A stretch of 64,000 nt of DNA from Synanceia verrucosa (Eukaryota > Chordata > Actinopteri > Perciformes > Synanceiidae): positions 12,776,447 to 12,840,446 of the forward strand of contig CM056553.1 of the NCBI GenBank assembly GCA_029721515.1, in the 5' to 3' direction. The translations under genes were made by a program, and so were the position numbers. Positions 1 through 11,321 of this stretch are shown in pieces. How positions within the stretch are numbered: position 1 is the first letter of the stretch; every line of letters starts with the position of its first letter. The notes below the pieces were generated by a model, which worked only from the letters and a program-made list of their open reading frames with translations, was not told the DNA's origin and ran no database searches.

Positions 1-1129
1 CCTCACCGCCCTACTGACCATAAGGTTACAGTGACCTTTTGGAATGTCACACCCCAAACACCACCACTGTGAGATAATGGCCTGCACTGTCACAAAACAC
101 AGCCTTGAATAAAAAAACATAATAAAAAAAAGAAAAGAAAACATAACTGCAAAACAGCCCTGTCATGAGAGGCACCCAGAAATGAAAATCAACCCCTGCT
201 GGAAAATGTAATCCTGACATGAACAGATCAATAAATAATCTGTCAATCAATTTTAGGATAACAAGTCTATCAATATGCTGACACTGACAATGATCCAGAC
301 ACTTGACCTTTTTCCATGGCTTAAATCTTGGCATGGAGGCGTGAGAGGATCTGACACTGAAGTGTGTCGTGGCATGGGAAAAGATGGGATGAATCACAAT
401 TTGGATTTTATTGGCAGGGTCAGAAATTAACAGGAGTGACAGGGGAAAACCGCACTTGAAAGTTCAGAAAATGACCGTGAAATTAAAAATGAAGGGGAGG
501 AACAAGCCCCCTGATAGTAATGAATACCCTCTTTGTATTTCACCCCTTTCACTTTTTACTCATTGAGCTGTCAAATATTCACATATGAATGTGCCTTCTG
601 GGTCGTTCTGTGGTGATTTGTAGCGACCTACATGTATAACAACACAATTCTTTCCGGAAAAGAATAATAGAGTTGTTTCTGACCAGAAAACAACTAAGCA
701 CACACATACAGCCTGCAGCAAATGTTTGATTTCCACTGTTGATGTGTTGGTATATTGCCATTTAATATGTGGCAAATCCTCAGTGTGCCAAATTGAAAGT
801 TTAATTAAACCAACATGTGAATCAAATAAATACTGAAGATGCACCATATTCAGTCCTTGTCTGACTCTAAATTAGAGTGTGAAGTAAATGGCTCTCCTTT
901 CTAAACCAGGAGGAAAGAAAGGAATGAGTTGAGTTTGAGAGAAGCTGATGAATTCCAAAAAGATTTTGCAACAATTGACATTTTTTTGATTGTGCAGAAA
1001 TGTGAGGACAGTTCTCTAAAAATGGGTTCAATCACTGTATTAGACCATACTTCACACAAATCACCCCTGAGAACCATAGACTGTAAAAAGAATGGACATG
1101 TCACCAGTGATATCACCCATTAGTTTGGG
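1..1129. other. AT-rich sequence, nothing recognised
   Basis: No gene, RNA or repeat that I can name. Short open frames occur on both strands but they overlap one another and have no coding character. Confidence 0.6.
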
Positions 1130-2690
1130 GGAGTCCTTTTTGTGCTCCTATCATGGGCATTTGAACTGCGCCATCTTGGATTTCAGTGGGCGTGTACTTT
1201 CCATATTTGGAGGAGAAGCAGTAACTTTACGGGTCAGCTGGCCGAGATCCCGCCCACTGAACTAAAGTAAACCAGCCAAACTGAGCTAGCTTCAGGCTAT
1301 TCAGCTGGGCTAGGCTAACAAGCAGCTACCGGCAGCAAAAACAGATCATAATGCTGCTGTGTTTTAAAAATCACCTTTTCAGATTGAGAGTTTTTAGGTG
1401 GAGCTGCAGGGTTTGGTGGAGTTGTGGGGTGGTAAATTCATTTGTACTATTTAACTGTGAAATGATTGCTAATATGTTATTTACCATGTTTCAACACTGC
1501 CTCCATCCACTAACGTTATCCAGCACAGCAGCCGCTTTCTGACGGAGCATCTCTGTCCATGCAATGTCGGGTGTCGCAGAACAATGATATGAAATAAGGT
1601 TGTATTCCTGCACTAAACAGACTCAACATACTCTGGTCATCTGTCTGTATCAGCAGGGACTATGAGTCAGCAATAAAGTCGTTATAAGCCAACAGCAAAC
1701 ACATACCAAAAAGTGGCAGCATCAAGGTAAACTGTATTTTATACAGTCTGTGGGGTAAAATAGTACTAGATATTTACACACCGAAAAAAATGCAACACAG
1801 GATCTTTGACGGTCGATTTGTACAATCAACAGCACAACACGCCATCCATCCATCCATTCTTTATCTACTGCTTATCCTCACATCGGGTCATGGGGGAGCT
1901 GGAGCCTATCCCAGCTGTCTTAGGGTGAAAGGCAGGGTACACCCTGGACAAGTCTCCAGTTCATCACAGGACACATAGAGATAGACAACCACTCACACTC
2001 ACACCTATGGTCAATTTAAATTAGCTAGTTAACCTAATCCCCATGCATGTTTTTGGATGGTGGGAGGAAGCCGGAGTACCCCAGAGAGAACCCACGCAAA
2101 CATGGGGAGAACATGCAAACTCCACATCGGGACCTGGGTACCTTCTTGCTATGAGGCGACAGTGCTAACCACTGCACCACCCACACATGCCATATTTCCA
2201 GAAACAAACTGCACGAAAATAGGCAAACAAACACGGACACCGCAGTGCTTGTTAACTACAGACCTCTGGGTGTATCCTAGCCTAGCTCAGCCGATGCTTT
2301 AGCAAAGAGCTAACTACTGGTAGCTGTCTGTGAACCTGTCACTCAACGAAACCACGCCCTAATTTATGCAAGAATTTTAAGCTGAAATAACACTAAAACG
2401 GTTGTGGTAAAAAAAAATTCACCCCCCTCACAGTGTTCATGGCGGTGTAAACTATCAGTAGAGACCAAAAAATTAAAATGTACTGTGCTGTAAATATGTT
2501 TTTTAAAGCTGTAAAGTCGGCTATTTTAACATGGTGGTCAATGGAGAATTGCTCACTTCCGGAGTCAGCCCCCAGCGGCTGGATGGGAATTGCAGCTTTT
2601 TGAACACAGAAGTGGTCCTCACTTGGAGAACCCACAACTAACCCCCTTGCTGAGAACAAGTGTGGACAAAAAGCACTGCTTAAAATAGAA
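1130..2690. repeat. Composite dispersed fish repeat with nested insertion
   Basis: The two flanks (about 1130-1840 and 2192-2690) read like one interspersed repeat split by a younger SINE-like insertion. The left flank has GCTA-rich text and the right flank has a segment around 2480-2650 that I recall as recurrent in fish genomes. I could not find clear terminal inverted repeats, so class and exact ends are uncertain. No open frame with transposase character is present. Confidence 0.45.
1842..2191 (-). mobile_element. tRNA-headed SINE-like repeat, minus copy
   Basis: Read on the minus strand, the copy begins with a tRNA-like head, passes through the blocks also seen at 3043-3375, and ends in a GGAT-type tail (CCATCC repeats on the plus strand). 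It interrupts the composite repeat. The flanks carry an imperfect duplication around acacgcca / acatgcca, which fits target-primed insertion. It has no protein-coding capacity and would depend on a LINE. Confidence 0.75.
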
Positions 2691-2699
2691 CAGAACAGC

Positions 2700-3031
2700 A
2701 ATAATTTAGTATCACAAGTCAGGAATCATCACTCATCACTTGAATTTTTTTACCTTCACACACAAGCAAGTTTTCATTAGTGTGCTTTGATTTTTTTTTT
2801 TAGTTTTTACAGCGTAAAGTGTTAACTCTGCGTGGGTAAGTCATCACAGGTATAGTTCATTTGGTGCATGTGCAGCCGAATAATCTGTCAATATAATTTA
2901 ATTGCATCATTACTATGCACCTGCACATTCTTAACAAATGTGAAAATAGAGGCACTTGTAAATTGAATCAACACATTTTTGTTCTTCCCAATAACAGTTG
3001 TACATTCACTATGATATTTTTTGTCTTTATT
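2700..3031. other. AT-rich spacer
   Basis: Unique-looking AT-rich sequence between the composite repeat and the next SINE-like copy. Nothing recognised. Confidence 0.5.
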
Positions 3032-3042
3032 GTTTCATGAAG
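3032..3042. repeat. Target-site duplication, left
   Basis: The 11-mer gtttcatgaag occurs here and again at 3376-3386, directly bracketing the SINE-like copy. Matching flanks of this length are the signature of LINE-machinery integration. Confidence 0.85.
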
Positions 3043-3375
3043 CAGTTAGCGCTGTCGCCTCACAGCAAGAAGGTACCGGGTTCCATTCCCAGTCCAGGGC
3101 CTTTCTGTGTGGAGTTTGCACGTTCTCCCAGTATCTGCGTGGGTTCTCCGGCTTCCTCTCACCATCCAAAAACATGCATGGGGATTAGGTTAACTGGCCA
3201 ATTTAAATTGCCCGTAGGTGTGAATGTGAGTGTGAGTGGTTGTCTGTCTCTATGTGCCCTGTGATGAACTGGAGATTTGTCGACTTGCCCCGCCTTTCGC
3301 CCTAAGACAGCTGGGATAGGCTCCAGCCCCCTGTGACCCTATAATGGATAAGTGGTAGAAAAAGGATTGATGGAG
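3043..3375 (+). mobile_element. tRNA-headed SINE-like repeat, plus copy with TSD
   Basis: Nearly full-length copy of the family also seen at 1842-2191 (minus) and, truncated, at 9495-9569, 43471-43680 and 61262-61440. The head resembles a tRNA, with a box-B-like ggttccattcc at 3079-3089. The body contains the blocks around tgtgtggagtttgc and ggctccagcccc. The 3' end runs into a short GGAT-like tail. Perfect 11-bp flanking duplications show that it arrived as an insertion. It encodes no protein. Confidence 0.85.
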
Positions 3376-3386
3376 GTTTCATGAAG
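3376..3386. repeat. Target-site duplication, right
   Basis: Second copy of gtttcatgaag, the partner of 3032-3042. Confidence 0.85.
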
Positions 3387-3499
3387 AAATGGTGACTTTG
3401 AAACTGACAACATGTGTGCTATTTCAAGATTCTTATAGATACTTTATATTGCATGGATTTGCAACCTGTATGAGCGCTTTGTAAGCTTTCTCTGTATTT

Positions 3500-3632
3500 G
3501 ACACAGAGCAGCGCAGAATGTGTCACTGACGAGACCAGTTCGGTTCAGTGCTGGTGAAGAGAGACGCACACATTCATCCTCGCCAACTCCCTCTCACACG
3601 CAAACACACCTGAGAGCCACGAGACGAATGCA
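3500..3632 (+). other. First-exon-like GC-richer island (candidate)
   Basis: This is a CpG-containing, purine/pyrimidine-mixed stretch in AT-rich surroundings. It ends in gaatgcag followed by gtaaat, a plausible 5' splice donor. A TATA-like actttatatt lies about 60 bases upstream (around 3440). The pattern would fit a non-coding first exon, but each piece is weak and could occur by chance. No coding exon can be attached to it. Confidence 0.15.
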
Positions 3633-3807
3633 GGTAAATACCTGATATGACAGATCCAATCCTACTTGTGTAACGCAAATAGGGATGGATAGGTGCAGGC
3701 GCAAACAAAATATTAATACAGAGTTGTGCTTCTGAGTTGTGACGAGAGCTCCAGCATTACACCCATTCATCTTTTGCTATGCTTTTCCTCCAGGCCATAA
3801 TATTTCT

Positions 3808-3840
3808 CATCAATCAGCCAGTTAGGTGTCAAGTGAGAAC
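3808..3840 (+). repeat. 33-bp direct repeat, copy 1
   Basis: This stretch recurs at 4158-4190 with two mismatches, exactly 350 bases downstream. Both copies contain agttaggtgtcaag. The sequence between them is not repeated. Confidence 0.9.
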
Positions 3841-4157
3841 AATTCAGCACAAAGTGAATGTCAAGCTCTCTTTACTGCCCATTTTCCAATCTGGGAAATG
3901 AATGGCTCTCTGAAGCTGATGAATATGTATTGATCGTGTGGAGATGGTATGCAACAGGGGCCGGACCACCTCACATGCTAAGATGCAGAAGACATCTTAT
4001 CTCAGAGGAGGAACAGAAGAAAATACTCTGTAAAGTGGGAATTTGCATGCATGCACTAATGCAAAAATTTATTAGCAATGCTCCAAGTTTCATCTCAATT
4101 AGTGCTCCGCTATGTTTATATGTGTAAAATATATATCTATAAATGAGTAACTCATTT

Positions 4158-4190
4158 CATCAATCAGCAAGTTAGGTGTCAAGCGAGAAC
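4158..4190 (+). repeat. 33-bp direct repeat, copy 2
   Basis: Partner of 3808-3840, differing at two positions. Confidence 0.9.
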
Positions 4191-5540
4191 GAGCAACTGT
4201 TACTGTGCTCATCAGTAACTCTGCCCTACAGTGGCACTGTGATACGTTGGGGATGACATTGTTGTTTGACTTTTAAATTAGTAAAGCAGAGCTTGTTTGC
4301 ATCTCTGCTTGATCGTCACTTTTTAATTATGTTTTAATGTTAACAATTAGTACTGAAGTGGAGTCAGCAACACTGAATTGGAATTCTTCATAAACAAGTC
4401 TGTCTAAATATATTTTATTGTTAGGAGCAATTCAGTTTGGAGAGAAATATTCAAAACTGTAGGAAAACGATTCATTTTTTGTTGTTTTGCATTCATTCCT
4501 CTAGATTTAATTTCTCATGCAAAAATTGCAGGAAAGTCCACAGTGATGAATTAAACTCCTCTAAAGATGAAAAAATAATAGCACTGAGTGGGCTTTGAAC
4601 TGCAAGATACTAACATGCTGTGTGAATGACACACACTCATGACTTATGCAATGCCATCAGCACTTTGCGGAGCATATGAATTATTGTGCTGTTTGCACAT
4701 CGAGTCCTGACAAACATCAATACTTTATTACCTGGGAAATTATTTGCAATCCATTTTTATGGCGCTTATGCTGTCTGATTAAGCTAAAAGCTGCTGTCAG
4801 TGGACAACGGCCCCTAACATCTTCAGCTACCTTTCGTCATATATCTTTGTACGCCGACCTGCAGCATATTGCCCTACAGTTTCTCTCCCTGTATTCGCTG
4901 TGGCTCCAGTGTTTATATGGCATTCAATAATATATATTATATATATCAACCAAAGCGTAAATGTGTATCTCGGGATGGCCATAGCCTTGACTGTTTCATG
5001 TACACAGAGCGATGTGTACCATCATTCTTGTATTCGATTTGAGAGATGATTTCTTGGTTGTCAGCAGCACTCCGCTAAGGTTTCACTCATCACTCAGAAA
5101 CACATATGTTGGAATAGGAGGAGAGGATTGGTCATTTGATGCTGTCACTTTCTTTTTACACCACCCACTTATTTCTCACCACGTCACTCTACAGAATAGC
5201 AAAATAAGTGTCACCAGTGTAGTGTGTTCCTCTAACCTAACCAGTCTTACCAGACCACCCACCAATCCATCTCACTCATCCATCTATCCAGCCATACAAT
5301 ATGTGCAAAAAAAGAAAAAGAGACAAGCATTTGACAATGACATGTCGACCATCTGTTACTCTGTTCAAAATGGAAAATTTATTGTGTGTGACGAATGGAA
5401 ATAGGTGTAAAAGTGGAGCTATATAGTTCTGTATAATCTAATTCAATTTTAAGACACAGGGCAAACCACTTACATCTATCTATACCGATCAATACAGCCA
5501 TTCTTCTATCTATATTTCATCCATCCATTCATACTCCATT
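4191..5540. other. AT-rich sequence, no gene
   Basis: The longest open frames (4646-4930 and 5012-5404) show no recognisable domain and include simple-sequence segments. Nothing else seen. Confidence 0.55.
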
Positions 5541-5601
5541 CAATAGGGCTGTCAGTGATAACACATTAATCACGATTAAATTGCAGTCAAAGCATATCTT
5601 T

Positions 5602-5663
<62 letters not shown>

Positions 5664-5850
5664 TTAATCACATACTTCCATGTCTGGAAAATAACAACAG
5701 CATTACACTTCTGCATCAATTGTTTAATTTACAAAAACCTTCCAGACAGCTTAGATAAGACATTAAATGAAATATACATGTAAAATGGAATTTAAAATCA
5801 CAAAAGCACTGAGTCTTCACAAGTAAACTAAAAGTTGACTACAGTGCTTT
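5541..5850. mobile_element. hAT-type element fragment split by (TA)n
   Basis: The text agggctgtcagtgataa followed by attaatcacgattaaattgca matches a very common vertebrate/fish DNA-transposon end that I recall as hAT-like. A (TA)n microsatellite has expanded inside it. The opposite terminus was not found and no transposase is present. Confidence 0.45.
5602..5662. repeat. (TA)n then (CA)n microsatellite
   Basis: An uninterrupted TA run passes into a short CA run, inside the hAT-like fragment. Confidence 0.95.
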
Positions 5851-6650
5851 CCAAATGGGTGCCATCTGACTGCAGGCCAGACAACATCATGGACGACTCT
5901 GGTCTAAGATACGTACATTGTACATATCATTATGGTCGCATTTCCCATTATGATCGCTCTTAAGAGATAAGGGCACAGTAAAGAAGGTCTTAGCTAAGAA
6001 GGGTCGCTGAGTGTTTCCCACATGACTTCTTAAAGCCCATTTTAGCGTCACTCTTAAGATTGCTCTTTAAGACGCTCTTAGGAGCTGATCATTTCTGCTG
6101 TGCTAAAGCTAAATCGATCATTGTCACAAAGTCCCACAAAGTCCCACATGACCTAACACATGATGAAAGCAAGTCTACAACTAAATAAGAAGTAGTCTTG
6201 GAAATGAGGTATTATACTCAATTACAGGAGAAGCATGGACATATTTGGAAAATATGGTTATAATCTAATTTTAATTAATTTTAACTAATTTTAATTTTGC
6301 CAGCTTTCTGTGCGCCACTTGTGCCACAGCTTTGAGCCACACAGGGCCTTCATAAAAAATACTGATTTAAGATTCTTTAATCTTTAATATTCACAGTAAG
6401 GACACATTTCCCTGAAGAATGATATTCATTCTTTTCTGTGACCAATTAAAGCTAAATAATATAAATCTGAAGCATATAATAGATCAAAACATATATGGTG
6501 CATACTGTTTTAATAAGTCTTTGCTTTGTGTGATATTAATTTGACTCGATCTTAGAGTTCCTTGTTAGTGAAAGAGCCTCTTAAGCTAAGTGTATCCATC
6601 CATCGGTCGATACATCTAAATCCATCTATACAGGCACATTTCTATATCTA
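5851..6650. repeat. Probable dispersed repeat remnants
   Basis: Several cttaag-containing segments (5950-6090 and about 6545-6590) suggest a degraded DNA-transposon remnant, and there is a short tandem around gtcccacaaagtcccaca at 6130. Boundaries and family cannot be given. Confidence 0.25.
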
Positions 6651-6654
6651 CAGT

Positions 6655-6737
<83 letters not shown>
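6655..6737. repeat. (CT)n-(AT)n microsatellite
   Basis: A CT run of about 24 bases is followed by an AT run of about 60 bases. Confidence 0.95.
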
Positions 6738-6799
6738 AAATTTAGAGCCACCCATCCTTGCTTAGTGCCCCATATATATGATGTAATTTACAATTCCAT

Positions 6800-7300
6800 C
6801 ACACCTCCTCATTCCACCCCGTAACATGTCAGAGTGCTGTTGTCCAACAAATGTAGTTTAGGTGGCAGGTAAAGATTAAGTGCAGTGATTTTAATTCCAT
6901 CAGGAAATGCCTGCTCTGTCTTTCTAGCAGAAGCAGTGCTTTTGATGGCCCATTTAATTTGTCGCCATTTCTCTATGCTCAGCCAATTTTCATTAGGTTG
7001 AGGCAGTGCTGCCCCGGTCGACACGCGTACTAACACCCATTTCTTGTTGACCACCACGTCTGAAACATAAGCATTCACTTTGTATTCCCTCCCTCTCCCT
7101 CAGCGGCCGGCTTGCTCCCTCACTGGCTCAGCCATGACAGACCAAATCCCTGGCTTTTTGCACATCTTCTCCACTTAACTTTAGAGTATGAAAGAATAAT
7201 TTGCATATGTGAGATCAAGAGATACAAGTGGCAAAAGAAATCACATCATTGTCATCTTACAGCAGAACACTTTGCTGTTGCCAGTCAATCTTCCCTCCCT
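6800..7300. promoter_or_regulatory. Conserved-element-like patch (candidate)
   Basis: Non-repetitive, balanced-composition sequence. An octamer ATTTGCAT at 7199-7206 fits a POU-factor site. A minus-strand open frame of 89 codons covers 6809-7078 but shows no recognised domain. The call rests on texture only, since conservation cannot be measured from one sequence. Confidence 0.2.
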
Positions 7301-8158
7301 CTGTTATTTCTCTCTGACAGAATGCAGAACTCTTTACTGTCCTGTTGACCACCTCTTGGCTGAGGTTATCTCATTGCACGTTAATGAGAATAATTGATGA
7401 CCATACAGGTGATATGTACACAGCTCAAAATGATTCCTTATTTTTTTTCTTTGTCTATAAATGTGACTCCTGCATAACTGTGCAACATCCTGCTGATCTG
7501 AGCTGCCAGTGTCATCAGCCATTCATCGTCACCATAGAAACTGTAACTGTTAGAAACAAAAGCAAATTACCAAAGTATACCAGAAACAAAGAAACCAAAG
7601 GCAAAGAAAGAAAAGTAATTGTTTGGATCTAAATTAATGTGTCACCGGCTTCTTTCATTATTGAAGCCATCAAATTTTCTGGACATGCTCTTTGAGGAAA
7701 GCTTTATTACTAAATCAAGTTATTGGAATTATTAAATACAGGATTCATATACAGGATATTATTAAGAAAAGAAGGCCCGGCCATTTTAGGTTTGCTCAGC
7801 TTAAAATCAAGTTTAAACAGAGAACCATTTTCTATTCTATTCATTTACTAATCAACACATACTGTTATTCTCCATACCTACTCTACAGCCCCAAGGGTTT
7901 ACCCCTGGGTTATCCAATTCAATCCACAACAACAGAAGTTGAAATACTTATCTGTAAACTAAATAATAATAACATTGAATTAAAGTCTGGCAAATGTCAC
8001 CTTTATGCCCCCCCCGCCAAAAAAAAAAAAAAAAAGACATGGCATTAATGTCTTTGCTATGTAATCCTAAACAGAGGAGAAAGAGTGAGGCGACAGCATC
8101 TCATGAAAGCTAAACCAGTCCCGTTAGAATGCTGAAAACCTAATAATGGCCCCTTTAA

Positions 8159-8160
<2 letters not shown>
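7301..8160. other. AT-rich sequence, no gene
   Basis: Only short overlapping open frames, one of which (7692-8048) ends in a poly(A)-encoded lysine run. Nothing recognised. Confidence 0.5.

Positions 8161-8161
<1 letters not shown>

Positions 8162-8188
<27 letters not shown>
8162..8188. repeat. poly(T) tract
   Basis: A homopolymer run of 27 T. Confidence 0.95.
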
Positions 8189-8189
<1 letters not shown>

Positions 8190-8439
8190 GATAAAAAGCA
8201 GCAGATTACAGTTTCAGCTCAACTCTTGAGGATCAGTTCTGATTCAATTCCAAGAAATGTCACACTGTCAAACTCTCTTTCACTACCTTCTGAAATTACT
8301 TTATTCACAATCTAATGTGCAAACATAGCCAGTTATTATTGGGTTGAAGTGTTTCCTTGAGTCAAATCTCTAATATAAAAGAAAATAACCTTACAACTTA
8401 CCAAAAAAGGTGAGTTAACTTTTCCAGGAAAACAAAATA

Positions 8440-8990
8440 TCTGCATATTGTTTTGATTTGGCACAGTGCATATGCAGTTATATGCCACGGGCATGCTAGT
8501 AGGCAAATATCCTTGGCTTCTGGTGCCTCCTCTATTAAGCACTGAGTATTGCAGCAGGCAAGGCCAGAGGCCAAGCAAATATTGCGCATTTAATCTATTC
8601 ACATGAATTATAGAAGAAGTTCTGCAGGAGCACAGATGAGCTCCCTGATATATAAATTTGATGGGTAGTTTTTGCAGGTAGTTGTACAGAGTGAGGAGAT
8701 CATCATTCATTACAAATAAAGTAATGGACTGAGTTTTTAAATAATTAAAGTTGCTATCATCTCAAAGCTCAATTTTGCCTCCTCGTGGAAAAGTGAAGTT
8801 TTCCTTTGCCAGATGCCAGGCCTGGTGCAATTTGTAATTGAAAATATACCTCAGAGATGTTGTCAGAACAATAGATTAGTGACATAAATTCACAAAAGGC
8901 TTTTATTAGAGGAAATAAATCAGTGTCAGTGGTGAATATGTGCACAGTAAAGTCAGATAGCACGTCATCAGCATATCTCCATGAAGAACA
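8440..8990. promoter_or_regulatory. Conserved-element-like patch (candidate)
   Basis: Complex, non-repetitive sequence of the kind often found as conserved non-coding elements in gene deserts. Open frames on the minus strand are short and featureless. This is inference from texture alone. Confidence 0.18.
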
Positions 8991-9483
8991 AAAATTGCCT
9001 CATTCTTTGGAGTGAGAAAAGATAGGATTGAAAGTGTTCTCTCTTTCTCTGCTTCACTGATTCATGATAACCATTGTGGAGACCAATGCTTTGAAATCAC
9101 TCTGGTTGCCCAGTAAGACTACCAATACGGGGGAGTCTCTTGATTTAAGGGGTGATAGACAAAGTGAATACAGCCAAGCCTCACTGTTCTCACTAAGCCC
9201 AGAGCAGACAGTGCATAACTGCAGAAATGATGCCCATTTGAAAGGATCATCAGTTATTGATTGGCTGTATCAAACCATTTATTTTTTTTATTATTTTTTT
9301 TATAAAAAAAATGTATATGGTAGTATTAGAATCCATTCTGTAACTGAAATAGCATGTTTAAGAGCAAAAAATCCATATGTTCCAATCCAAAAACATTGAC
9401 ACAGATTTCCAGTAATGTGTGTCAAGGTTATTATATTAGTGGATTTTCATAATAGATTCATTTTATTTTGGTAATTTTTTCTT

Positions 9484-9494
9484 TCTCTAATTCA
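9484..9494. repeat. Target-site duplication, left
   Basis: tctctaattca, repeated exactly at 9570-9580. Confidence 0.85.
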
Positions 9495-9569
9495 TCCATC
9501 CATCCATTTTCTACCGGTTATAGGGTGGGGGCGCTGGAGCCTATCCCTGCTGTCTTAGGACGGAAGGCC
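9495..9569 (-). mobile_element. 5'-truncated SINE-like copy with TSD
   Basis: Only the 3' end of the tRNA-headed family is present, in minus orientation: the ccatcc tail, then ctaccggttat, then the ctggagcctatcc block. A perfect 11-bp duplication brackets it. Truncation at the 5' end together with the duplication is typical of target-primed reverse transcription. It sits inside the MITE-like repeat and is therefore younger than it. Confidence 0.85.
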
Positions 9570-9580
9570 TCTCTAATTCA
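9570..9580. repeat. Target-site duplication, right
   Basis: Second copy of tctctaattca. Confidence 0.85.
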
Positions 9581-10269
9581 GTTAGGTTTAATTACTTTGA
9601 GAGCAGATTTGCTATTTTTTTTAAATTTTAATTTTTTTCTGAATAGTTTTACTTTATTTTTTTTAATTAATTTTTGTATTAGTTTTGTCATACTTTGCAG
9701 AATTCAAAAAGAATAAAATAATAAATCTCACAAAAGAAAACATTTTAGAAAATGTATTCAGCACTGTTGAACAGCAACCGTCCACAACAACTGTAACAAT
9801 CTTACATGCAAAATGTGTGTAATACTGCTTCTGGGCTTACAGGGAGTGTGGCTGCCTGCTGCAAATCAAAATAGCCAACAAACTAAAGACACATGAACAA
9901 AAGAATATAAGACCATTCATGAGACAAATGTCACATTTTTTGACAGCCGGGACTCTCAGGGAGCTCAATTTGACAAAAATATGAACAAACTCAGAAAAAC
10001 CTAAAAGATTCTAAACGAGAAGCAACGGTGCTGCCAGCTTGCGAAAAATTGCTCGAGCAAAATAAATCAATTTCAATCAATTTATCAATGCAAAATTGAC
10101 AAAGAGGAAAACGAAGGGATTTGTATCCGTAATTTCAATTAGTTTTAGTTAATTTAATAAACACATAATAAAGTTTTTATTTTTCAGTATGTAACCAAAG
10201 TGTTTTTTTTTTTTTTTAAATTCTAATTTCCATAATTCCATTCGTTTTCATCAACGATAATAACCTTGA

Positions 10270-11031
10270 GGCATGCTTTGCAGGTCGGCTTGGTTATTTT
10301 CTGCTGTGTATTTCTATACATCTTTTTTTCTTTACACAATAAAGCCACATCATTCCTGCAGAGCAAGCTGCTGACCCTGGATCTGTCTATATGGACAGAA
10401 AAGGCACAAAAGGTACAACAACCACAGTGTGTCATTCAGAGTATAATTTTATTGTTCCGATTCAATTCTGTATTGCTATGCATATACAAGGACAAGCCTG
10501 TCCGACTGTAGATCCAGCCTCACTGGTTGTGGGAGACAATAGAACCACCACAGCTAATCACCATAATCTTTTTCTCTGAAACTAAGCGAGTCAAGGATGA
10601 GGTGAAAAGAAATCCTTGAATTGTTCCTGTTTTATACATTTCATAACTTCAGTGATAGAAAATCATAAACCATCAGAGACCCAAGTATGAGAGTGGCGAA
10701 AATGCACAGAGCTGTTTGGGACCTGAATTTAATAAATTCTAAAGCTGTTTTGTTTATATTTGTTCCAGCATTGCCAGCACTCAACTTGGCTGACTAGGGA
10801 CAAATGTCAGTGTGCCTCTGGTCGCTTTTTTAATGAAAAACACAGTCCTGAAAGCCTATTATGATGGTGTAATGTGTCAGACACTGCTCTATGATGCTGC
10901 ATATTTTGTGCATATTAAGAAATTAAATAGTGAACTAATGACAGTTGCACACTTGACAACATATAACTAATACAACAACAACATACAATAATACAACTAA
11001 TATTGCTGGTTATACGCCACAGAGACCACAG
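10270..11031. other. AT-rich spacer, no gene
   Basis: No gene or named repeat seen. Confidence 0.5.
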
Positions 11032-11321
11032 CAGGAAGTGGAGACGATCGCAATTAGAGAGCAAAAAAAACAGAATATGGACAAAAAAAGGTGATTTTGA
11101 TGAGAGTGGCCTCTACTCTCCTCCAGATAAAACTAGAACAGAACAAGGTAAAAACAATTTTTTTTCATAATGAAATCGCCTCTTCTTTGGTTTGAATTAT
11201 TCTGTGTTTTCAGAGTCATAGTACAAAATATGAATCATGACAGATGACTAAAAAAATTGCCAAAAACGCTGGCGCAAGGCACTTTTGTTTTTATAAAAGG
11301 GCTGGTACTCCATGAGTTAAC
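11032..11321 (+). repeat. Unclassified dispersed repeat, copy 1
   Basis: About 290 bases from caggaagtgg to atgagttaac align end to end, in the same orientation, with 52900-53192. Shared landmarks in order are gatcg, attagagagcaaaa, atctactctcct (here cctctactctcct), ttattctgtgttttc and ataaaa..gctggtactc. I estimate identity in the 70-80% range by eye. The terminal atgagttaac contains TTAA, but no terminal inverted repeat was found, so the class is unknown. Confidence 0.8.

Larger units (their letters stand above)
9423..10269. mobile_element. MITE-like element with caaggttatta termini
   Basis: The left end caaggttattata (9423 onward) is mirrored at the right end as gataataaccttg (finishing at 10269), giving short terminal inverted repeats. 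The interior is T-rich (agttttagtt-like) and non-coding, matching a non-autonomous fish family that I recall as hAT-type. No clear 8-bp target duplication remains. A truncated SINE-like copy is nested at 9495-9569. Confidence 0.6.

Noticed and set aside
5012..5404. 130-codon gene
   Set aside because: The latter half is ccatc-type simple sequence and a poly-lysine run; no domain.
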